A DNA stretch of 11,892 bases from JAVBKA01 sp031546715 (GTDB taxonomy: Bacteria; Bacillota; Clostridia; Oscillospirales; UBA929): assembly GCA_031546715.1 (NCBI GenBank), contig JAVBKA010000039.1:1-11892 (forward strand), read 5' to 3'. The notes beneath the pieces are model-generated. The model had not been told where the DNA came from. It worked only from the letters and a program-made list of their open reading frames with translations, and did not search any database. Below are positions 6,842-11,892 of this stretch, piece after piece; position 1 is the first letter of the stretch, and each line of letters opens with the position of its first letter. The position numbers and the translations under genes are program-made.

Positions 6842-6870
6842 TTGCAATATTATGTCAACTCTGGTAAAAT
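6842..6870 (+). promoter_or_regulatory. Promoter of the 74-residue protein gene
   Basis: The minus-35 TTGCAA (6842-6847) and minus-10 TAAAAT (6865-6870) have a 17-base spacer. The predicted start is near 6877, followed by a ribosome site GGGAGG at 6889-6894. The minus-35 context CTTGCAATAT is the same as at 5997-6006. Confidence 0.7.
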
Positions 6871-6900
6871 GATTCCCATACTTAACTTGGGAGGATTAAC

Positions 6901-7125
6901 ATGAGCGAAGAACATATGCCCGCCACCATGGACGAAGAGTACGACAAAGAAGGTACCAAAAAGCAACGCTGGTCGCAGTTCGTCGAAACTACCTTAGCTG
7001 ATTTATTTGCTAACTGCAAGCTGGAAAAGCTTTCTGTTGAAGATGGCAACGGGAACAAAGCAAAACTCAGCCGTACAAAGGACAACGGACTTAAAATCGA
7101 GCAATCGTCAACAACCATTATATAG
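6901..7125 (+). CDS. Small acidic protein of unknown function
   Basis: This 74-residue cytoplasmic protein has no membrane segment. The N-terminus (1-20) is acidic and probably flexible. The core runs from RWSQFVETTLADLF, an amphipathic helix at about residues 23-36, into a strand-rich part with KLEKLSVEDGNGNKAKL and a TKDNG turn, ending in a polar tail SSTTII. The ATG at 6901 has a textbook GGGAGG site 6 bases upstream and its own promoter, so this is almost certainly a real gene despite its size. It is followed by the hairpin at 7140-7182. I do not recognise the family. The fold could be a small helix-plus-beta-hairpin domain that binds a partner. Confidence 0.8.
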   Translation: MSEEHMPATMDEEYDKEGTKKQRWSQFVETTLADLFANCKLEKLSVEDGNGNKAKLSRTKDNGLKIEQSSTTII

Positions 7126-7139
7126 CCGAGACTATCATG

Positions 7140-7182
7140 AAAGCCCTTGCAATCCTCGATTCCGAGTGATTGCAAGGGCTTT
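7140..7182. terminator. Hairpin between convergent genes, bidirectional terminator (copy 2)
   Basis: The arms AAAGCCCTTGCAATC (7140-7154) and its exact complement (7168-7182) pair over 15 bases. The stem continues as CTCG/CGAG after a one-base bulge, with an ATTC loop. It sits 15 bases after the 74-residue gene and about 55 bases beyond the end of the - strand VWA gene, so it can end transcription from both sides. The outer 13 bases of each arm match the hairpin at 5903-5947. Confidence 0.8.
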
Positions 7183-7236
7183 GCTGTGCCTTTGTGTGTA
7201 TTGAAAAGGTGATAAATTATAGCTGCTAATATAAGG

Positions 7237-8379
7237 TTACTTAGATAACGCTCTACCAAATGTATCCGATAGCAAAACTGCCAAATTGTTTGGACTAACT
7301 GCCGCACATACCGCACCAGCGTTACTCAAAAGCTTGGCGGTTTCGTGGTCATAGGCAGGATGACCAGTGTCAGAGATTGACAGCAGCCCCACAACAGTTA
7401 CGCCGCTCTCAACAAGTGCGCTAATTCTCGCAATCAGCGCAGCTCGGTTGCCTCCCTCGAACATGTCGGAAAGTAGGAATAAAATCGTCTTCTTAGGCTC
7501 AGTTATCAGCTCTTCGCAATATCGCACTGCGTTTTCTATATCTGTGCCACCGCCCATTTGAATGCCGAACACCATCTCAACTGGGTCGATTTCATATTTA
7601 TCAGTCAAATCTACGACATCGGTGCTAAAACTAACGATATTTGTTGATAAAGAAGAAATTTTCGATAAAATACTGCCTACAACTGAGCCATAAATAATAG
7701 ATTCAGCCATTGAACCGCTTTGATCCATGCATAAAATTATCCTCAAATCGCTGCGCTGTGTGCCACGGCTATGAAAATAGATTTTTGACGGAACTAAGCT
7801 TCCGATACTGTGGTCGAAGCTTCCAAGATTCTTGACGATGGTTTTTTTCCAGTCAACTGCTTGCTTGCTGCAAATAGGGGAGTGTTCAAAATGTCTGATA
7901 CTGCCTGTTACAGACCTTGTTATTTGGCTTGCAAGGTTCTTATTTATGTCGTTAACTACTTTTTCGATTATTTCTCTGGCGGCGGCTCGCGCCTTTTCGG
8001 GAATTTGGTTTTTGAGACTTACTAAGGTACTTGCCAACGCCATGTCTGGAACGACAGTTTTTAACAGCTCAGGCTCAAGCAACAGCCGTAACAGTCCTTT
8101 GCGTTCCATTGCGTCTGCTTGGATAACAGTAATGGTGTCCTCTTTAAAAAAACGGCGTATGTCACCAAGCCAACGCGCCACATATGGCGAGCTTTTATCA
8201 TTGCCACCGTGTAAATCACCTGCCCTATAAGAAAAGCCGTCCTTGCCGCTGTAAATGGCGTCAAGGGCGTTGTCTAAAATGGTGTCGTTATCGTTCAAGG
8301 TAATTTCTTGGTTGCTGCTGTCTGCGGCAGAGCCTAGAATCAGCCGCCACCTGCGAACCTGTTCGGTTTTGTCTTTCAT
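7237..8379 (-). CDS. VWA-domain protein with intact MIDAS motif
   Basis: This 380-residue cytoplasmic protein has a helical N-terminal region (about 30-200) and a C-terminal von Willebrand factor A domain (about 212-375). The metal-ion-dependent adhesion site is complete: DQSGS (219-223), the Thr in GGGTD (T279) and the Asp in LLSDMFEGG (D305). The ATG at 8379 is supported by AGGTGA at 8384-8389, which overlaps the TAG stop of the previous gene. It is the last gene of the MoxR operon and lies 8 bases after the DUF5682-family gene. In MoxR-VWA pairs the ATPase remodels or loads a target and the VWA protein binds a partner through a Mg/Mn ion. The same division of labour is inferred here. It resembles the CoxE-like VWA group in arrangement, but I claim no specific substrate. 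Confidence 0.92.
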   Translation of the reverse strand: MKDKTEQVRRWRLILGSAADSSNQEITLNDNDTILDNALDAIYSGKDGFSYRAGDLHGGNDKSSPYVARWLGDIRRFFKEDTITVIQADAMERKGLLRLLLEPELLKTVVPDMALASTLVSLKNQIPEKARAAAREIIEKVVNDINKNLASQITRSVTGSIRHFEHSPICSKQAVDWKKTIVKNLGSFDHSIGSLVPSKIYFHSRGTQRSDLRIILCMDQSGSMAESIIYGSVVGSILSKISSLSTNIVSFSTDVVDLTDKYEIDPVEMVFGIQMGGGTDIENAVRYCEELITEPKKTILFLLSDMFEGGNRAALIARISALVESGVTVVGLLSISDTGHPAYDHETAKLLSNAGAVCAAVSPNNLAVLLSDTFGRALSK

Positions 8380-8387
8380 TCTGTCAC

Positions 8388-10598
8388 CTAATCGTCAAAA
8401 GTATATTCGCTAAGCCTAGCTAATGCGTCAAGCTCCGCTTTGCTCAGAGTTGGCGCCATATATGCTTCAACCTCTTGGTCATTTTCGTTCCACAGGCTGC
8501 CCAGTTGCTTGAATATATCACGCTTTTCCTCTGCGGAAAAATCACTAAAAGCGCGCCGCAAAAACACCAGACAGCGCATAAAGCCTTCTTCGTCAAGAGA
8601 AGAGATGTATTCATCAATACTGCGCCAAAAAAAGCTTCGGGATAGCAGGGCATAATGATTAGTGCATGTGACGCCCTCAATCCAGCTTGCGGCATTGTTT
8701 CCTTGGACTGCGGGGGAGAGCCTGAGGGATATTTCGGCTTCAATTTGCGTATCGGATAGTTGGTTTTTTTCAATAAGCAACGAGAAAGCAGTGCCCGAAA
8801 GCAGGGGATTGACGCTTTCGCCTGATGAAATAGTCTGCAATGCTCTAGTGAAATGTGAGCCGTCAAGCAACGCATTATGGTCAAAAATAATGCTGTTTAG
8901 TGAGCGTATGTCTGCCAAAACCTTGCTGGCTTCGGCTTGATTGCAGCAGCTTTCGGTTGGCAGAATCATGCAGGCGTGCAGATAAAGCTGGGATAATAGC
9001 GGCTTAATGGGTTCAATGTCCGTTTTTCTGACTGAGCCGTAGGATAAAATGTTTGCAAGGGTTACGGCTGTTTCCGTTAAGTCATGGAGGTTTTGGCTAT
9101 CGGAATACAGAGATTGCAGTCGCTTGACTGCTTCGGAGTAGACAGGGAGGTTACAAAGCTGAGCAAGGTTAATAAGCACGGCAATGTCTTTTGACGTTGA
9201 CGAGCTGTGCAGTGCCGCTAGAATTGCATAGGAAGCAGCGGCTTCAACGGTTTCTCCAATGGAAAAACTCTCGACTAGCTGAATCTCATGCTCAGGTGTC
9301 CACTGAAGAGACCATAATTCCTTCCATGTTCCTTTGACTTGCTGAAGCTGTTCTTTTTTGCAAAAACCAATTTCCAAGGTCACAAGCTGATGCAAAAATT
9401 CGCTTCTTTTCAAATCCAGAAATGGATTTGCACCACTTCTGGTGTTCTCCCTGAGGGATAGGCTCAAGGTTTGTGCGGTTGTGGTACAGTATTTTTCCAG
9501 TTTTAACAATTTTACTTTTTCATAAAAATCATCTTGAATAGGCGTTCTGAGAACCCCTTTTGGTAACGTTCCCATCGTTGTGCCAACTTCAGCCATTGCC
9601 AGTGCTTCGGCTATGTCGCTAAGCTCTCCGTCGCCTAAAACGCTGACGGCGGCTGACCGCAGGTCGGCAAGGACAGGCATATGTGTTCCGTTCATCTCTG
9701 CTAACGCAAATGACAGCTTAACTGCGTCAATAGTGTCTGACAAGGACTTTGCTTTGCCTTGGGTTCGTAAATATCTAGTCACGGAGGACAAAAAGTCAAT
9801 ACGTGCTTTTGACGGCTCTAATCTATTTTTCCACAGCGTTTCATAGTACAGTGGTGCGCTGTTTCCTGCGCCGTAGCCTGTTTTGGTTGATAGCCGCAAA
9901 TATGAATAGGGCATCAAGGTCAAGGAAGATTTAAGCCTTGGCATCTCCGCAAGCTCGCTGTCAGTCATAACCTCACCGTCCTTGAGGGCAGAGGAGTGGT
10001 ATGCGCCGCAAAGAACTACGATATTTGAATACTTTTGCTCGGCTGTACGAAGTTTTCTTCGCATGTACCGTTCTCTGACGAGGTGCAGTGGCGTAACTTC
10101 GTCAAGACTGCGAAGGCTTTCGCCAAAGGTATTGGCTGCAAGTGCAAACTGGTCGTCCTGCAACTGCTCAAAGCTACGCTCCCAGTAAGTGTCAAAATCT
10201 GCTTCTGCTGCCGCATAAGTCCACCGTTCGTACACAGACTCACCGCTCTGAACCCCTGAATTGTTATACCGTGAATCTGTTTGAAAGGCGAGAAAAATAT
10301 CTGATGGTAGGTCGATAAATTCGACATATGCGCCGTTATTAAGCCCCCAATGCACTGCTTGGTACTCAGGGCTGTATTCTGCAAAGGGAAGCATAAAGGT
10401 TCTGACGGGTAAATCGGTAGAATATGCCAAAATGCATACAGGAGGCTTGGATTCTGTATGCAATATGTGCTTCATTAGCTCCGAAACGTCACTTGGGGCT
10501 TCGATTAAAATGGCGTCAGGTCTATGTCTTTCGCAAAAAGCAAGAAATGCTGACGAGGACTTGGGTGACAAATGACGGATGCCGAAATAATGAGTCAT
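8388..10598 (-). CDS. DUF5682-family protein, third partner of a MoxR-VWA system
   Basis: This 736-residue protein opens with YFGIRHLSPKSS (residues 4-15), LIEAPSD (31-37), PPVCILAYS (52-60), PFAEYSPEYQAV (71-82) and FIDLPSD (94-100). REryMR (175-180) and VVLCGAYHSSAL (194-205) follow later. These match the DUF5682 family as I remember it, including its usual neighbours MoxR and VWA. The GIRH, conserved Glu and GAYH elements in the N-terminal 210 residues resemble the GxxH and Glu motifs of the EreA/ChaN/TraB-like hydrolase fold, which would make this an enzyme; that step is inference. The remaining 500 or so residues are helical and rich in Leu and Ser, probably a repeat scaffold. The ATG shares its A with the TAA stop of the MoxR gene (TAATG). 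AAGGAG lies 11 bases upstream, inside the MoxR gene. Biochemical function is not established to my knowledge. Confidence 0.88.
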   Translation of the reverse strand: MTHYFGIRHLSPKSSSAFLAFCERHRPDAILIEAPSDVSELMKHILHTESKPPVCILAYSTDLPVRTFMLPFAEYSPEYQAVHWGLNNGAYVEFIDLPSDIFLAFQTDSRYNNSGVQSGESVYERWTYAAAEADFDTYWERSFEQLQDDQFALAANTFGESLRSLDEVTPLHLVRERYMRRKLRTAEQKYSNIVVLCGAYHSSALKDGEVMTDSELAEMPRLKSSLTLMPYSYLRLSTKTGYGAGNSAPLYYETLWKNRLEPSKARIDFLSSVTRYLRTQGKAKSLSDTIDAVKLSFALAEMNGTHMPVLADLRSAAVSVLGDGELSDIAEALAMAEVGTTMGTLPKGVLRTPIQDDFYEKVKLLKLEKYCTTTAQTLSLSLRENTRSGANPFLDLKRSEFLHQLVTLEIGFCKKEQLQQVKGTWKELWSLQWTPEHEIQLVESFSIGETVEAAASYAILAALHSSSTSKDIAVLINLAQLCNLPVYSEAVKRLQSLYSDSQNLHDLTETAVTLANILSYGSVRKTDIEPIKPLLSQLYLHACMILPTESCCNQAEASKVLADIRSLNSIIFDHNALLDGSHFTRALQTISSGESVNPLLSGTAFSLLIEKNQLSDTQIEAEISLRLSPAVQGNNAASWIEGVTCTNHYALLSRSFFWRSIDEYISSLDEEGFMRCLVFLRRAFSDFSAEEKRDIFKQLGSLWNENDQEVEAYMAPTLSKAELDALARLSEYTFDD

Positions 10599-11680
10599 TA
10601 GCTCATAATCTCCTTAGAACTCTTGTAAAATCCCTGCCAATCGCTTCCGCGTTTTTTGAGAACGTTCTCAAGATATTCGTTATAAGCCGCAAAATCCTTT
10701 TCATCGTCCTTAACAATGGTCGTCATTAATGCAGACGCAAGCTCTGTATCGCCCACATTGCCGTCATAAAAAGAAGCGGACAATGCCAGCGAGCCGGTCA
10801 GAGAGGAGATTATTTCGGCGGTGGAGCATGATGAAGTAGGACATTTTAGCTTTTCCTTGCCGTCAAGTGTTCTGCCTTGACGAAGCTCACGAAAAATTGT
10901 TACAATTTTCTCCACTGTACTCCGTTTAGGCATTGCAGCAGCAAGCCCTAAGGTCGCAGAAAACTCTGCGACACGTCGGGAAACGATGTCAACCTCAATT
11001 TCAAGCGTTGCGGGCGCAGGTAAAATTACAGTGTTAAAACGTCTTCGCAGAGCAGAGGACATATCATTAACTCCGCGGTCGCGGGAGTTAGCGGTGGCAA
11101 TTATAGAAAAGCCGCGTTTTGCGCGAAGTTCAGAGGATAACTCTGGCAAACTTAGGCTTTTTTCAGATAGTATAGAGATTAAAGCGTCCTGAACCTCTGA
11201 TGCACAGCGGGAAACCTCTTCAAAGCGGGCAATTTGCCCGTCTTCCATGGCATTGAATATAGGCGACTTAACTAATGCTGAGTGTGACGGACCAGAGGCA
11301 ATCAGCATGGCGTAATTCCAGCCGTACTTGACTTGTTCTTCGCTAGTACCCAGCGTACCTTGAATAACAAGCTTAGAGTTGCCGCAAACGGCCGCACTTA
11401 AATGCTCAGAAAGCCAAGACTTTGCAGTTCCTGGTTCGCCTGACAAAAGTAACGCCTTGTCAGTCAGCAGTGTGGCGATTGCGATTTCCACCAAGCGGGG
11501 GTTGCCGATGTATTTCGGGGTTATCTCAACCCCCTTAACTGTGCCGCCTGTGATGTACTTCAAAACCGACCTAGGTGACATTTTCCAGCCGAAAGGGACA
11601 GTGTCCTCCTCGGCAGAAATGATGACCTCAAGCTCTTCTGCATACTGCACCTCCGCAGGCAAGCGAAGTAAGTTTTTCAT
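10598..11680 (-). CDS. MoxR-family AAA+ ATPase
   Basis: This 360-residue AAA+ protein has Walker A GEPGTAKS (residues 81-88), a Walker B region QIARFEEVSRC (149-159) in which the usual Asp-Glu pair reads Glu-Glu, a sensor 1 region IIATANSRDRGVN (193-205) and a likely arginine finger in SSALRRRF (208-215). An N-terminal extension of about 55 residues precedes the ATPase core, and a helical lid and tail follow (about 225-360). The ATG at 11680 has GAGAGGA upstream and overlaps the TGA of the preceding gene (ATGA), showing coupled translation. MoxR ATPases form rings that use ATP to remodel or insert cofactors into partner complexes, often with VWA proteins; both a VWA and a DUF5682 partner follow here. 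The Glu-for-Asp change in Walker B appears to belong to the subgroup found next to DUF5682, but I judge this from memory. Confidence 0.93.
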   Translation of the reverse strand: MKNLLRLPAEVQYAEELEVIISAEEDTVPFGWKMSPRSVLKYITGGTVKGVEITPKYIGNPRLVEIAIATLLTDKALLLSGEPGTAKSWLSEHLSAAVCGNSKLVIQGTLGTSEEQVKYGWNYAMLIASGPSHSALVKSPIFNAMEDGQIARFEEVSRCASEVQDALISILSEKSLSLPELSSELRAKRGFSIIATANSRDRGVNDMSSALRRRFNTVILPAPATLEIEVDIVSRRVAEFSATLGLAAAMPKRSTVEKIVTIFRELRQGRTLDGKEKLKCPTSSCSTAEIISSLTGSLALSASFYDGNVGDTELASALMTTIVKDDEKDFAAYNEYLENVLKKRGSDWQGFYKSSKEIMS

Positions 11681-11892
11681 ATGATATTATCCTCTCCGTA
11701 AGGCCCAGCCTGCATTACAGTGCATATTGCGTCAATCAGCTCCGGTAAATCACGATTTTCCGGTAGCCTTTTGGTTAGGCTTGTAATCCTAGAAATAACC
11801 TTTGCGCCCTCAAGAGCGAGAATATTAACAAGTCCTGAGGAGGTTAGCCGCCACCATGGAAAGCTTTTGCTATCACTGACGGCAAGGACAGC
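11677..11892 (-). CDS. C-terminal end of an unidentified operon protein (partial)
   Basis: Reading from the right edge, 71 residues are open in frame and end at TGA (11679-11677), which overlaps the MoxR start codon. The visible part starts AVLAVSDSKSFPWW, continues with LVNILALEGAKVISRI, and ends LIDAICTVMQAGPYGEDNII. It looks like the helical C-terminus of a cytoplasmic protein. Operons with MoxR, DUF5682 and VWA genes often also carry a SWIM zinc-finger protein or a DUF5691-family protein at this place, and either is possible. No zinc ligands or diagnostic motif are visible in this fragment, so the family stays open. The 4-base overlap makes operon membership secure. Confidence 0.75.
   Translation of the reverse strand, partial: AVLAVSDSKSFPWWRLTSSGLVNILALEGAKVISRITSLTKRLPENRDLPELIDAICTVMQAGPYGEDNII

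Noticed and set aside
6919..6931. Kozak-like GCCACCATGG, also seen at 11849-11861, as a hint of engineered or eukaryotic DNA
   Set aside because: The surroundings are plainly bacterial, with Shine-Dalgarno sites and operons. The second copy lies antisense inside a - strand gene. Chance matches.
8444..8884. A 146-codon - strand frame inside the DUF5682 gene
   Set aside because: It is a shifted frame of the real gene, with a cysteine- and proline-rich composition typical of a shadow.
1..11892. CRISPR array, insertion sequence or integrase gene
   Set aside because: No regularly spaced repeats, transposase motifs or tyrosine/serine recombinase signature were seen in any reading frame.

Overview
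The window looks like Firmicutes-type DNA, probably from a clostridial-like bacterium. The evidence is strong purine-rich Shine-Dalgarno sites, tight minus-10/minus-35 promoters, a tRNA-Cys 3' half resembling the Bacillus/Clostridium type, and moderate-to-low G+C. The exact organism cannot be named. Two blocks of very different character meet near position 5,850-5,900. The left block is AT-rich (about one third G+C by eye) and coded on the + strand. The right block is nearer half G+C by eye and mostly coded on the - strand.

Left block (1-5850). Five tightly packed + strand genes form a GTPase-associated conflict or immunity-type cassette: a small possible adaptor protein (22-375), an all-helical GASH-like protein (380-1441), two different P-loop GTPases of the double-GTPase type (1443-2450 and 2443-3300), and a GAP1-like protein with the HGYxxGHxLLASS signature (3290-5275). 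The last three genes overlap by 8 and 11 bases, so they are probably translationally coupled. A terminator lies at 5338-5366, followed by about 480 bases with no convincing gene. No effector (protease, nuclease, pore or similar) is visible; if there is one, it should lie to the left of the window.

Junction (5851-5897). The 3' half of a tRNA-Cys gene, from the anticodon loop to the encoded CCA, sits without its 5' half. This is the expected scar (attR-like end) of an element integrated into tRNA-Cys. The GTPase cassette would be cargo at one end of the island, with the intact tRNA and probably the integrase beyond the left edge.

Middle (5898-7236). Two unrecognised + strand genes follow: a membrane-anchored protein (6057-6767) and a 74-residue acidic protein (6901-7125). 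Each has its own promoter with the same TTGCAATAT minus-35 region and a 17-base spacer. Near-identical long hairpins lie before the first (5903-5947) and after the second (7140-7182).

Right block (7237-11892). A - strand operon, read right to left, holds the C-terminal end of an unidentified protein (from 11892), a MoxR-family AAA+ ATPase, a DUF5682-family protein and a MIDAS-containing VWA protein, with overlaps or gaps of only a few bases. MoxR and VWA proteins commonly act as an ATPase plus metal-dependent adaptor pair that remodels a target. The DUF5682 protein is the likely third partner. The window therefore holds two separate NTP-dependent multi-gene systems, one on an apparent island and one on the adjoining chromosome.
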